Part shown: piece by piece, positions 11,733-23,692 of the stretch
How positions within the stretch are numbered: the first letter of the stretch is position 1
Layout: every line of letters starts with the position of its first letter
DNA from: Catonia carolina
Lineage: Eukaryota > Arthropoda > Insecta > Hemiptera > Achilidae
Direction of reading: 5' to 3'
Length of the DNA: 64,000 nucleotides
Assembly: GCA_035578175.1 (NCBI GenBank)
Contig: JAQMRL010000007.1
Coordinates: 45,575,391 to 45,639,390, forward strand
The notes under the pieces: model-generated
What the model saw: only the letters and a program-made list of their open reading frames with translations
Told to the model about the DNA's origin: nothing
The model's database searches: none
Position numbers and translations under genes: made by a program

Positions 11733-12168
11733 ACGATATATGTCGTACCCTTGAAATAGATGGTTTCAATGGCAACGAAACTTGCTTCAGAAGAATAATA
11801 AATTACACTATACTTTTTGTGATTTATTGCGTGTTATAATTTGTTAAAAATTTTAAACTTTTAGGAATGTAAACGTTTAGGTTTTATAAAATATATTGAA
11901 AGGTTTAATTTAATGTTTTGAAATTTGTATGAATTTACTTGCTTACGCGGATAATTATATCACATTATTCGTTAAATACCTTATTAGAATGCAATACACC
12001 GCCTATTTTTCGCCACAGAGAAACTTAAAATACCTGCAGCTACGATTTTGTCAAATAGTTTCGTTTGTTTAGTCTCACTTTCGGAATCTTTGTCAATAAA
12101 ATGAACCGTGAAGTGGCCTTCATTTTATTTTTTTTTGTACGTCTTTTTAATAATTTTTAAGTTTGCTA
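11733..12168. other. No independent feature recognised
   Basis: AT-rich. On the minus strand the right part may continue the mariner relic beyond its third catalytic motif, but nothing is readable. Confidence 0.45.
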
Positions 12169-12585
12169 AAATCTCACAGATTTAATGGCGAGTCGGGAGA
12201 TCGGTGTTTCACGTCTGTTATTTTTATTGGTGACTGATTTTTGTACTCATCTGCAACAAGCAGATTGATTGTTGAGCTGGCGCATTGTCTTGGCGGAGAA
12301 CCCATGATTTGTCCTTCCACATTTTGGGTTTTTTCCTTACTCTTTGACGTAGTTTAGCAAATATCTCAAGGTAGTATTATTGATTAATTGTTTGACCTTC
12401 AGGAACCCAGTGAAGGTACACAATACCATGGATATCAAAAAAAAACAATCGTCATTGCTTTAAATTTTGACTTGTTCATTCGAGATTTTTTGGCTCTCGG
12501 TGAAGTTCGGCTCTTCCAGTACATGGTTTGGCGCTTCGTTTCCAGATCATAAGTAAAAAACTATGCTTCATCACATGTTATTATC
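12169..12585 (-). pseudogene. mariner (DD34D) transposase core relic, inverted
   Basis: On the minus strand, starting at 12585, the frame reads IITCDEA, then a stop and FFTYDLETKRQTMYWKS, then KSRMNKSKFKAMTIVFF. Further on come DNAPAQ near 12280-12290 and SPDSPLNL near 12180-12195. These are the first, second and third catalytic-motif regions of mariner transposase, with stops and frame changes. The C-terminal part lies immediately to the right on the other strand (12586-12783), so the core has been inverted relative to the tail. Confidence 0.75.
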
Positions 12586-12783
12586 TTCTACCTGTTCCCT
12601 AAGGAGAAATCTGCATTAAAAGGGACAACATTTGTGTCTGTGGAAGCTGTAAAAGAGAAAGCGGCACGTGTTCTGAAGGAGCTGACAGAAGATGACTTCC
12701 AGCACTGTTTCCAACAATGTAAAATTCGCATGGAGCGTTGTAGGGATAGAGAAAAAGTGTATATTGAAGGTGACAATAAGTGA
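12586..12783 (+). pseudogene. mariner transposase C-terminal relic
   Basis: Open on the + strand to TGA at 12781-12783. It reads YLFPKEKSALKGT at the start, LTEDDFQHCFQQCKIRMERC in the middle and REKVYIEGDNK at the end. This is the usual C-terminus of DD34D mariner transposases, where it follows the third Asp and the FLF block. It is joined head to head with the inverted core at 12585/12586. Confidence 0.8.
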
Positions 12784-13586
12784 TTATGTATAAAATAAAA
12801 ATGAAATTTTTTTACAACGTAAGTCTCGTTATTTAATAGCCACAACTCGTATTGTGCACTTTATAGTATTTGAATTTTGTTCGATCATATTTACATGAAA
12901 AATGGTTAGCAATGTACTATTGTTGATGTTTGCATGTTATTGTTGTTATTATTACACTCCAACACGTATTGTTACAGTGGGGTGTTATATTTATGTAGGT
13001 TAAGAATAGAATAATTTGGTAGACTGGTTTTCATTTATTTAAAAGTTTACTTATTATTACTCAATTACAATTATTCCTCTGGCCTTTGTGTAGATGGTAA
13101 GAAAATAATAATAATAATAATTAAACAATTTTGATTACAGACCGAGTGAAATTTATAGCATTATTTCAAAAGGTAAAGTAGCTGTTTCAAGGCATACGGA
13201 TTATTCAGGTATCTGACAACAGGGGGTACAGTACAAATGTTCATTAGAAAACTGTAATTTAAAAGTGAAACGGAACGCGGAGTGGAACGAAAACCCATTA
13301 CTAAACAGCACAATAGAACGTAGTTTAGATGCGAAATTACTACTTCAATTAAGAAATTAGATTAATTGAGAAACGCCCATGAATTGGTTCCGTTCGACTC
13401 TGAAAATGTGAGAGATAACTCAGTTCCATATGATATAAAAGTAATTAATTAATTAATATTACAAGTTATAATAAAAATATGAATGAAATTTTTACACAGC
13501 TAGAAGAAAACGAAGTTCAGTATGATGCAGTAGTTTTGACTAATGCTACATTTTTGAAACGTCAATTCTTGGCAAATAGATGAATA
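12784..13586. other. No recognised feature
   Basis: AT-rich with an (AAT)n tract near 13108 and a TTAATTAATTAATT tract near 13445. No coding signal. Confidence 0.5.
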
Positions 13587-14845
13587 TAACGGGTGTTTCA
13601 AAAAGGACGCACTTCGAAGTTTAAGGGTTAATATTTTCTGCATAGGGAATATTTTTTCCCCCCCCCCAAATAACAGTTGGCACTACCGTACTCATTGTTG
13701 ACCCTTTGTGTATTACTGACATGTACTAGTGCTATTCCAGTATTCAATTGTGTCTGTAGTGTCTGTATAAGTTCAAACATGGTTTTTTCAAAGGATGAAC
13801 GTGTGTTTTTATTATTGAAAGTTATTGCGCATATAAATCTTACGAACGAGTGAAAGACGAGTTCCAGTTAAAATTTCCCAATTCTGAAGTACCTAATAAC
13901 ACCACAATATCGCGTCTGATTAATAAATTTCATGAGACTGGCAGTGTACAGGATCGGAAAAGCACAGGTCGACCATCAGTGTTAACAGAACAAGTTTTGG
14001 ACGATGTGAAACAACGTTTGACTACCTCACCCGGCAGATCACTTAGCAAGTTATCTTCACAGGCTGGATTATTACTATCTTCCGCTTTAAGGGCTACAAA
14101 AAAATTAAATCTGTTGAAATATTGGATCGTGTTTACTTCAGTGACGAAGCATGGTTCCACTTGGATGGTTACATCAACAGCCAAAACTGCCGAATATGAA
14201 GCGCTCATAATCCTCACACATTTCATGAACGTCCACTACACGCACGTAAAATTGGTGTTTGGTGTGCGATCTCCCGGCCTCGTATTGTTGGGCCCTTTAT
14301 TTTTTGACACATCTGTAGATGGTGCGGTGTACCACAACTTAATTGAACAATTTATAGCGTTGTTAGAACTACACGATCGAGATTGTTGGTTTCAGCAGGA
14401 TAACGCAACGTGCCATACTTCTACTGAAACGCTGAATATGTTACGAGAATTTTTTGGCCATCGTGTGATATCAAAAGGATTGTGGCCACCTAGATTCCCA
14501 GATCTTACTCCTGCGGATTTTTTTCTTTTGGGGAATTTAAAGAGTAAGGTTTTTAAAAACAATCCTCATACAATTGAAGAATTGAAGGTTAATATTGAAA
14601 GTGAGATTACAAACATTAATGAGCAAACACTACGAAAAGTGGCTGCAAATGTTATGAAACGTGTCCGAACTTGCATTACAAGCGGAGCAAGTCATTTTGA
14701 ACATTTATTGTGAAGTTTTAAAGGTAATCTAAATGTTATAAAGGTAATAATTTCATACCGTATAATTTGTATAATTTCTAATTACTTAATGTAATAAATT
14801 AGCGTTCTCAAACTTCGAAGTGCGTCCTTTTTGAAACACCCGTTA
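13587..14845 (+). mobile_element. IS630/Tc1/mariner-type transposon with both ends (TA-flanked)
   Basis: TA at 13587-13588 and 14844-14845 flank an element of 1255 bp. Its terminal inverted repeats begin ACGGGTGTTTCAAAAAGG and extend for about 37 bp through GACGCACTTCGAAG. One transposase gene lies inside on the + strand. Ends and length are those of a complete element, but the gene is broken. Confidence 0.88.
13779..14713 (+). pseudogene. Broken transposase of the 13589-14843 transposon
   Basis: ATG at 13779 begins a mariner-like N-terminus (MVFSKDERVFLLLKVIAH), followed at once by a frame change near 13833. The helix-turn-helix region NNTTISRLINKFHETGSV and GRPSVLTEQVLDDVK are clear. After ATKKLNL a block is missing. 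Catalytic motif 1 (FSDEAW) lies in a different frame near 14137-14155, and the frame returns near 14285 as GPLFFDTSVDGAVYHN. Motif 2 is FQQDNATCH; motif 3 is PDLTPADFFLLG. There are 38 residues between the last two Asp, more than the 34 of classical mariner, which points to a DD38-41D branch. At least two frameshifts and one deletion inactivate it. Confidence 0.85.
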
Positions 14846-15169
14846 TAATAGCCTATTCAACTGAAAAATAAATATATTACAAAATGATGGTATTGTAGTA
14901 CTATGTAAAGTCTAAATATCATATTACAGTAATAGAACCAGAGCGTACGGCAAGCGAATCGTTTATGTATGCATTTATGTATTGAAAAATATATTTTTGT
15001 TATTGCAGCAATATACAGGTCGCGTTCGTAATATGAAGATTTTTCATTTCTCATTGGAAATTTTTTAACTGACTTGGAATTACTATTTAATTCAATCTGT
15101 GATTATTACAAGTTATTAATTGGTGATCTTAAGATCAGAACTTACGCTTCAACATAACACAGGCAGTTA
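14846..15169. other. No recognised feature
   Basis: AT-rich spacer without coding signal. Confidence 0.5.
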
Positions 15170-15389
15170 AATATTTATGAAAACTTACTCGGCATGCATT
15201 TGGTTTTTAGTCGTTGTATAACTAAACCGACACGCTTCAGCGGTGACACAATGTCATGCATAGATCATATTCTTGTTAATTTTAATAAGGAAATAAAGGC
15301 TATTGTTTGTCACAACTCTATAACAGTCCATTACGCTGCAATATTAAACTTCAAGAATACAAGCACCAGTACGCCAGAATCATTAAAAA
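15170..15389 (+). pseudogene. LINE endonuclease C-terminal relic
   Basis: The frame reads CITKPTRFSGDTMSCIDHIL, then VNFNKEIKAIVCHNSITVHY. This is the end of an AP-type endonuclease of a Jockey/R1-like LINE: the ..PTR...SCIDHI.. motif, then the final ITDH motif. Here that motif is ITVH, so the catalytic Asp next to His is changed. It is 5'-truncated and ends where H copy 3 is inserted. It belongs to a different LINE clade from the RTE at 844. Confidence 0.7.
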
Positions 15390-16285
15390 TCTGGTGTGAA
15401 ACACTCACACGACTTTCTCTTGCCAATGCAAATAATTACCAATAAACCTAACATTAGTAATAAAACATAATTAGAAATAAACAAAAAACTAACCTCAATA
15501 AACATAACCTAATTTTAATCATATATGAAAGACACAAAATGAAAATTGATCTCAGTTTGCCTTAAAAATACAAAAAATCACTCTTTCACACTAAACTAGG
15601 CTCTGTAGAGAAAAATACTCTTAATAAAAGTTGTAGATGTTTTAATTTTCTATAAATTTGATTATATACACTTTTGTCATAAAATGCATACTAAGGCCAA
15701 AATCTTTAAAAAATCGATTTTTCACACGTTTTCGTGAGAAAAAACATAAAATCGCTAATTACCGCTAAACTACGCGTTATACAAAAAAATGTTTGAAATA
15801 AAAGTTGTAGAATTTTAAATTCTCTACAACTTTTATTTCAAACATTTTTGCGCTATAATACATATTAAAGCCGTAATCTTAAAACAACTTTTTTTACGTA
15901 AAAACAGCCTCACCAAGAATTTCAGCAAACGTGGCGCCTACCCTGTCTTGTGGAGAATAAAAAATTGAGTAAATCAGGCGATTTAAAAAAAAATCGTAGG
16001 ACCAGTTTTTGAGAAAATCGCAAAAAAGTGAAAAATTACACGAATAAACTGCTACTTCCGGTTGACCGATTTTGATGAAAATGTTCGTGTCGGGTCTGGT
16101 AGTGGTATATAACTTAAGTTTCAAGTTTCAAGTTCGTACGATGTCTCGTTCTGAGATATAAACATGTTTTTTGAGTTCAGGGGGTCTGAAAACGAGTAGA
16201 TCCGGTGAAAACTCGATTTCGAAAAACCGACATGAAAACAATACTTTCCTTCCGATATATTCATATAGGCAAGAGAAAGTAAAAA
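15390..16285 (+). mobile_element. Family H copy 3 (CA tract deleted)
   Basis: Both ends are recognisable. The stretch from the GATATTCTG motif through the (CA)n tract is deleted: TGAGATAT joins directly to AAACATG near 16160. Inserted into the LINE endonuclease relic after CATTAAAAA. Confidence 0.85.
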
Positions 16286-16695
16286 CATAAACGTTCGTGA
16301 GATAATTGATCAAGTTAAGCTCTTGGCTTATTACACGAAGTATCATGGAATACAGTTTTATTGCAGACCGATGTTTTTCGAGTAGCCATTTAATTTATCG
16401 AGAGTGATATTAATTTAAATCGGTTAAAATAATGAAATTACCGATCGTAAAAACAAACGAATACCTTGGTAACGCAAAGTCAATTAATATCAATACGGAA
16501 AAGGGGCTAACTTCATAGGCGACGTAAGAATAATCCAAATAATCTAGTACTGTGACATCATTATAGTATGTATAGAAGTTCACTAGTTACTCCAATGGAA
16601 AATGGAACAAGGAGTATTTTTCGAAAAATCTCCGGTTTACCTAGACACAAAAATACATTAAAAACCATTAAGGAATAGTCTAATATTAATATTAA
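16286..16695. other. No recognised feature
   Basis: Spacer between two H copies in opposite orientation. A short open frame at the left (reading IIDQVKLLAYYTKYHG) was not identified. Confidence 0.45.
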
Positions 16696-17504
16696 TGAGT
16701 AATGAATTGGTCTGCGCGCGTGTGTGTGTGTGTATACAAAATATCTCAAGAACAGAACATCGTACGAACTTGAAACTTTAAAGTTACGTTGCATACCACT
16801 ACCGGACCCGACACAAACATTTTCATCAAAATCGGTCAACCGGAAGTAGTAGTTTATTCGTGTAATTTTTCACTTTTTTGCGATTTTCTCAAAAACTGGT
16901 CCTACAATTTTTTTTTAAATCGCCTGGTTTATTCAATTTTTTATTCTCTATAAGATAGGGTAGGCGCCATGTTTGCTGAAATTCTTGGTGAGGCTGTTTT
17001 CACGTAAAGAAATTGTTTTCTTAAGATTACGGCTTTATATAAATTTTAGCGCAAAAATTTTTAAAATAAAAGTTGTAGAGAATTTAAAAACCTACAACTT
17101 TAATTTCAAACATTTTTTGTATAACGCGTAGTTTAGCAGTAATTAGCGATTTTCTGTTTTTTTCTCACGAAAACGTGTGACAAATCGATTTTTTTAAGAT
17201 TTCGGCCTTAGTATGCATTTTACGACAAAAGTGTGTTAATTAATTTTATAGGAAATAAAAAGATCTACAACTTTTATTTAAAGAAGTTTTCTCTACAGAG
17301 CCTAGTTTAGTGTGAAAGAGTGATTTTCCGTATTTTTAAGCCTAACTGAGTTCGATTTTCATTTTGCGTCTTTCAGTCATGATTAAGGTTATATTTTTAG
17401 AGGTTAGTTATTTGTTTATTTCTAATGTTATATTACTAATGTTAGGTTATATTGTTAATTATTTGCATTGGCAAGAGAAAGTTGTGTGAGTGTTTCAAAC
17501 CAGA
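16696..17504 (-). mobile_element. Family H copy 4 (one end missing)
   Basis: Minus orientation. The CCAGA end at 17500-17504 is intact, but the copy stops at the microsatellite (TTGGTCTGCGCGCGTGTG near 16696). It therefore lacks the last about 120 bases including the CCTATAT hairpin. Confidence 0.83.
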
Positions 17505-17985
17505 TTTTTTTTTCAAAAAGGTAGGACTGAGACTGGCCCAGGATATTTAGACGAAAATTCGGAAGAAGCAGACGAGCCAACTGTCAGGAATAAGCAGGTG
17601 GCTATTTTTCAATAGTTCGCTCTACTGATGAGTCAAGAAATAATTAAAACAATTTTAGTAATGTAAATAACAGATGGCAGCTGGCAGATGGTTTTTACCA
17701 CATTTGGCTATATGTTATGTTGGAAAATGGAATGAGTGTGATTGTTGCAATGTATCTCACAAAATAGGATTAATTTACCAAATTAATTATTATCATTAAA
17801 ATATTTTGACAATATAGAAAAGGAAAGAGTATTCGAGAATGACCAAGAGTTTAAAAATGTTAACGTAAATAATAGAAGTAATAAATAGGGTTTTCCGAGA
17901 AATAGTTAGAAATATTAAGTTAAATAAAATATTATTAAGTAGTATAGTAAATTAAATATTATTAGTTAGAAATTAAGTAAATTGG
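17505..17985. other. No recognised feature
   Basis: AT-rich with no coding frame. Confidence 0.5.
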
Positions 17986-18584
17986 TGTAACATAAATGGT
18001 TTTTTATAGTACAGGTTTATTGCTGTACGGGTATAGTGAGAGCCAGGTACCTATTTAGATAATTGGCCTTTTTATAACACCTTCTATTCAATCCTAATTT
18101 GTTTACAGTTGTTAATATTTATCCAGATGCCATCAGAAGGATTTTGTATTTTATTATTATATCGAAAATCTCTGTCTTTTCTCGAACTCTCCATTAGTCC
18201 ACCTATATAAACGCCGGATTGTTTACGGTCTGGTTTTAGTCTTGATTTCTCTGTGTTTGAGTGAGCGAATTGTAAAAATTAAAATTGAAATAGTGCTTTA
18301 CGGTTACGTTAGAAAAGGTCAACGTTACTTTGTATTGCTTAACGTTTATTCTGTATAATTTTTGTGAGTAATATTAAGTAAATTGGTTAAGTTATTTATA
18401 GTATTAGTTAATTATAATTAGTTTGTTATTTATTAAATAGTTTAATTGTAACATACTTGTAGATTTTAGTCACTTCTTTAATTGTAATTCTTAGTAGTAA
18501 TAAATACTTGTAATTTTAAACTTTAGTGTGTTAATTATTTAATTTAACCACGTCCCGAAACGGACCTTAGAGATAAGTGTCACA
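17986..18584 (+). repeat. Possible solo LTR
   Basis: Begins TGTAACATAAATGG and ends GATAAGTGTCACA, which gives TG...CA ends. Inside it has a TATA box (TATATAA at 18204-18210) followed by a plausible start region, and an AATAAA at 18499-18504, in the order expected for an LTR. No matching target duplication, tRNA primer site or internal gag-pol sequence is visible, and there is no second copy in the window. Treat as a candidate only. Confidence 0.3.
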
Positions 18585-18602
18585 ATATCAATAATTGCCT
18601 TT

Positions 18603-18982
18603 AACAGGTTGGTGGAGTGTTAAATTATTTGCACTCGATTTGCTACTTCCAGGGCCTACAAAAATAGTTCTGTTTCTTATCACATGTTCAGCCAATTATA
18701 TGACTTAACCATTTATGAACAGAAGAGGTAGAGGTGTAAAAGACACTAGTCAGAGTTATCTCCTCTGAGAGTAATGAATTTCATAATACAGCCAGACTCT
18801 GTGGTAATTGTCATTTGTAGGGGGGAAAGTAGATGCTTTTCAGAGGTCCTGGCATGCTGATAAGCATAATATTTTACTCAGTGTGGAAGGCAATTGTAAA
18901 CCACCTCACTCCTCGTTTTACTTAGTAAAGCCTCTAGAGGTTCAAATCAGCTTTTCAGCTGATGACCTAAACAACAACAATA
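18603..18982 (+). repeat. Dispersed repeat R, single copy
   Basis: Shares its layout with the R half of the tandem array at 42304-43932. The head is AACAGGTTGGTGGAGTG, the middle reads AACAGAAGAGGTAGAGGTG, and the tail reads CTCACTCCTCGTTTTACTTA and GCTGATGACCTAAACAACAA. The (AAC)n-like 3' end suggests a LINE 3' end or a SINE. The short open frame (18808-19032) is not convincing as protein. Confidence 0.65.
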
Positions 18983-18985
18983 TCA

Positions 18986-20534
18986 AAAAGCACATTCATA
19001 TTTGGATTCCAAATGATGCAACTATCTTCTAATACCAATCGACCCAGAGAATAGCTCAAAGAAAACAAGGTCTCGCTGAACCCAAATCAATCAGATATTT
19101 TTATTACTGCTGTGGGATGATTCTGAATTGCTAAAGCTAAGCGCGAATAAGATTTTTTAACAATCACGTAGGACTTTATGATCGCAAGAAACGAACACAA
19201 TATACATACAAATCTCGAAAACAATTCACACTATTAAATCCATAACCTATCGTAACGCAGGAGAGCCATACGCCTTGTCAACGTAATGGCAGTACATGGT
19301 AAACAATTTACCTTTCAGTATTAGCTTCATGCCGCAGCTGTAACTTACTGATATCATGTCGTATCAGCTCACAGTCACTATCGTTTATTACTGATTATAC
19401 AGATTACTATTTCACATCATCAGCAAATAACAACACCTTAGAATGACATTATTCTCCATATGATTAATAAAAATGAAAACCAGAACAGGGGATAGGTGAG
19501 CAGGTGAGCTCTCTGAAGAGTACCACATGTCATAAGATTTAATATTATTTAGCAGGTACTTGTAAACGGCATCATAAATGAATCAGTTATTTAAGAATGC
19601 TTATAAGTCAAAATTTTGCCTATTCAGCTTTACTACATTTCCGGATTGGTTCAATGTAAACACACAACTCCCTACAGAAATCACATAGGTCTGGTTTTCC
19701 TTCACCAATATAATGCAAAGAGCTTATTTTTATGTTATAAGGTTATCCTAAAACTTTTTTCCTGTTAAATATAAAATGGGCGATATTTTGAAGCTGAAAT
19801 TCTACGCTTTAGAACATAGAAAATTTCTACGCAAAAAGCTGTACAATGATGATGATGATGATGACAAAAACCGAGAATATTTCAGACAACCAATTTTTTT
19901 TAACGTCAAGAAATTCAATTTTTACTGTAGTGAAAAGATTCCTCAAGTCACTAGTGTAACATATAGGCTAAATAACACCTTTTCTTAACACTTCAATTTA
20001 TTTTTTTTGCATAACACCTTTTTCTTGTGGTTGGTTATTTAACAAAACATTTCATCCAGAAACAAGTCAGCATTTTACTTTTTTTTTACATTAGGAACAA
20101 TTTAAATCTAAAGTTAGAATTTCGACTCAAGTGCTTTCTGAAATGACCAATTCAAATATGAAAAGAGAAGTTTTACTAATTGGAGAATGTGTAGACCTAC
20201 AGTCAATCAACATTGGAATTCGAGACTCATTTTTACTAATTTTATGTGAATTCAGAAATGTAATAATCGCACCATTTCATATTTAACTACGAGTCATATA
20301 CGTAAAGTAAGAGTCGTTTTCTCATACAAATATTCGTTAGAAAAATATTTTATTAACGCTTTTAGTATTTACAAACCTACTTCACTTTTCTAAATGGTAG
20401 CCGTTCACTTCTAAGCATTTATTTAACCCTTATCCATAAAAGTTCGTCGCCTGGGAATGGAACCGGTTAACAACAGCAATCTTGAACTCCTTCTTCGTGT
20501 TTTTCTACGTTGTGATAGGCGACGAGACATGAAT
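18986..20534. other. No recognised feature
   Basis: Includes a short GAT repeat (19846-19864). The open frame at 19776-19988 has no recognisable domain. Confidence 0.5.
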
Positions 20535-20828
20535 ATCGCACACCAATGCAGCAAAAAGAAAACTCGATTCAATGACGCCAGTTAATTTCAATACAAAATA
20601 AAAATCAGCCAATCTCCTTACTCGAGTCGGAAAATTATGGCTACCGTTTTCTGAGACAAAATGGGGTTCTTTTGGTTGATTTCATGGAACATAAGACAAC
20701 AGTTACAGCTGAGACGTACTAAAAAAATGCTTAACAAACTGAGACGTGCGATCAAAAATCGACTGCGCTATAGACTGTCCGGAAAAGTCATCCTCCTTGA
20801 TAACTCACGTCCTCTTATCTCTGGGTTT

Positions 20829-20870
20829 CTGGGTTCGGGTAGTGGACGTGAGTCCACTACCCGAACCCAG
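20829..20870. repeat. Perfect 19-bp hairpin inside the mariner relic
   Basis: CTGGGTTCGGGTAGTGGAC (20829-20847) is followed by GTGA and by its exact reverse complement (20852-20870). It falls in the codon stretch between the LDNSRP motif and ENIQNFGWELF, where family members have no such structure. Confidence 0.9.
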
Positions 20871-21096
20871 GAGAATATCCAAAATTTTGGTTGGGAACTT
20901 TTTGATCGCCCCCCTCTACAGTTTCGACCTATCACCTAGCAACTATTTCTTTTTCTTGCACTTGAAACAGTGGATTGGTGGACAACAGTTTGAAGACGAC
21001 GAGGAACTCAAGACTGCTGTTGTTAAGCGGTTCAATGCCCAGGCAGCAAACTTCTGTGCAAAGGTGTCAAAGAAGCTGGTGCAGCGTTACGAAAGA

Positions 21097-21263
21097 TTTT
21101 TTTTTGTTTTACGTCTGACTGTTCTGCAATTTCTGCTAATGCAGATGGTGGATAATGATGAATGAAAATTAGTGATGAAAAAATGCCAGACCTGACCGGG
21201 AATCGAACCCGGGACCCCAGCGTAGAAGCCAGTTGCGCTAACCACTACGCCAACGGGCCGGCC
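21097..21263 (-). mobile_element. tRNA-derived SINE, copy 3
   Basis: Minus strand; its poly-A tail appears as a T-run at 21097. The head has A-box-like TGGCGTAGTGGTTAGCGC and B box GGTTCGATTCC near 21197, both intact. It is inserted in the last codons of the mariner relic, since transposase sequence is recognisable on both sides. No clear target duplication is visible. Confidence 0.87.
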
Positions 21264-21283
21264 GTGACTGTGTAGAGAAGTAA

Positions 21284-23060
21284 AGTAGGTTTGTAGGAGA
21301 CTACAACCGTCAATAAAAAATATTTTAACAAAAATATACAAAGTTAAATATATCTACCAATTAACTTACCTGCCTTCTTACGTAATAAAAAATTATCTTT
21401 TTATGACCAAGCGGCCGTTGCTTTACGAATGTAAAAATATACTTCAAAATTAGATTCCTAAAAACTTTATAATCGATAAAACAGCAAATAAAATTCCCCG
21501 GGGAAGGATATGTTAGAGCCCCACGGAGATGGTCATGTGAATAATTCACTGCAGAGTGATGGCCTCAGTCTGCGCAAGAAGTATTCCAATTTCATCGACC
21601 TTAAAGTGAATTGTAGACCGTTCGTGGTGATGTTATCTACGTTAATAGAGAACGATACAAAATTTACTGGGGTGGTTAAGTGCTGAGGCGAGAGATCTAT
21701 CAAAATCTATTCATAGAACGGGATGAAATGGAAATATCAAATGAGCTATGAACGGGTATAAAAACGAGTCTAAATATCATTGTGGAAACACTAGGAATAA
21801 AATTTATAAGAACTGTCAGAATGCGTTTACTGATTTCCAGTGCGACATATGTTGAATGAAACACACATGTTGTGCGTTCAACATACCAAAGCGAAGAAAA
21901 AATGAATTTCAAGCCCCCACTTACAACTTCCATTAAACCCCGCGTCAAAATAATCCAGTACACAATCATGTATATCAATTTTCCTGAATCTGCGACCATA
22001 TTATGCGATTTGATTGTTATTTTATGTCTTTCGTATTTATAAATATGCGGTCTGATTTAGATGGATCAACTTCAGCAGATTTGACAGTACTGTTTCTCTT
22101 TCAACTGTAAATTATGATGTTACCGTCCATACACTCGTACATTCCGTCTTAAAATTTATAGCTGTATTATGCGTGTTAAGATAGTAATGGTATCCATATT
22201 AAAAATTCGGCAAAACAAAATAAATCAAAAAAGTTAATAAACCCTGATACAAAAGGTACAAAATAAATTTTTACTTCCCTAAATATAAAAAGAAAATCCA
22301 ATACAGTACAAATAACCTAAAACAAAAATTTCAATCAAATAAACTAATCAACAAAAAATAACTTTCTTAAATAAAACCCCACAAAAAAAATCCATTTAGA
22401 TTTGGGTTTTGGGTTTATCAGTTTTGGTTTATTTAGTTCGTAGGACCGGTAGGGATTATTTAGATAATTTGGTTTTATGTTAAAGTTTTTTTTTGTTTTT
22501 TAAGTTTTTTTACTTGTATATTTATTTAATTTATTTTTTATTTGTTCTTTCTTCTTACCTATATTCAACAGACATTTCATTAGGCATAAATTCATCTCAG
22601 ACAAAATTTTTCCATACCAAATCTCTCAGATCTAAAGAAACTCTTGACACAAGCCAGCGTTTTATAATGACGTTTTAAAATAACTGTAATTTTATGTATG
22701 CTCTAAACTTACGTAGCTCGACCTTATTCGTATCGATCAAAACAAAAAACTTATTGCCCTTCACCAACTTTTATAATATTACCCCCAACGCGTTCCAGCC
22801 TCTACGAGACCATCGTCAGAGGGAAATAAATAAATAAACTTTATTGTCATGTACAATAATATACATTATTTTATATGACAAGGCAAAATATTTTGTACAA
22901 ATGAATTCTTAATCGTATACAGTGTCTATATTCACAATCCAACTTAATATTGTCCATCAAACAATTATAATTTTAATTTAAAAAAGCAGATAAAAAATAG
23001 TCATTAAATATGCAAAGAATGTTTAACAAAATTAAAAAAAACTACAATTTGAAAAATCCC
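21284..23060. other. No recognised feature
   Basis: AT-rich with several small frames (for example minus 21700-21999) lacking known motifs. Near 22794-22860 a segment reading CATCGTCAGAGGGAAATAAA followed by ACTTTATTGTCATGTAC looks like the end of some repeat, not identified. Confidence 0.45.
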
Positions 23061-23660
23061 TTTCATAAGACGACGCGTCTCATGGCTGGTGGCAATTTTT
23101 AAAAAGGCTTACCTTTGACCTTTGCAAAAATCATTAGTGATTTCTATACCTATTCTTTAAAAGGGATCGAATGACACTATTTTCGTTTCCGAATTCCGAA
23201 TTTGATTTCTTGACTTACGGTTTTAGGTCACTTTCGGTCAAAAGCGGAACTTTAAACCCAATGATTTCTGTATCTACTCTTTAAGAGGAATCGAATGACA
23301 CTATTTTTGTTTACAAATTCCGACTTTGATTTCCTGATTTCCGGTTTTAGGTCACTTTCGGTCAAAACCGGAACTTCAAACCCAATTCCAGCTCACTAAC
23401 TTTTTATGTAGATTACGGATCCAGAAACCGTTTATTACTATCTCTTGTAGTTTCTGACTTTAATTTCTTGACTTGCGGTTTCGAGCTACTTCCGGTCAAA
23501 CACAATTCAAACTTCAAACACAATTTAGGCTCACTAACTTTAGTGTAAATTACGAATCCGAAAACCGTTTGTTGTTATCTCTTGTAGTTTCTGACATCTG
23601 GGTGTGACGGAGAAACAGAAAAAGGGAAATGATAGAGACAATTATTTTTTAAATTGCCAC
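23061..23660 (+). repeat. Dispersed repeat D, copy 1
   Basis: About 600 bp, similar over its length to 30542-31135. It starts with a small palindrome (AGACGACGCGTCT) and the text CATGGCTGGTGGCAATTT. It then carries three diverged subunits of about 110-130 bp, each with CGGTTTTAGGTCACTTTCGG and GGAACTTCAAACCCAATT, and ends near GGGTGTGACGGAG. No frame. Class unknown. H copy 5 follows 33 bases later. Confidence 0.75.
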
Positions 23661-23692
23661 TATTAAACTAAAAACTAAATTAAATTTAAAAA

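Larger units (their letters stand above)
20535..21283 (+). pseudogene. mariner transposase relic split by a SINE
   Basis: A mariner-type transposase C-terminal half in shifting frames. Seen in order: MATVF then a stop where the family has Trp (first catalytic-Asp region), LNKLRRAIKNRLR, VILLDNSRP (second Asp present), FGWELFDRPP, then after a one-base shift FDLSPSNYFFFLHLK, where the third catalytic Asp is replaced by Asn. Then come GGQQFEDDEELKTAV and KKLVQRYER. A SINE (21097-21263) interrupts it, and the last codons (DCVEK then TAA at 21281-21283) resume afterwards. At least three lesions plus the SINE make it inactive. Confidence 0.82.

Noticed and set aside
13440..13465. TTAATTAATTAATT tract as a promoter or operator
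   Set aside because: Simple AT repeat without nearby gene; nothing supports a regulatory role.
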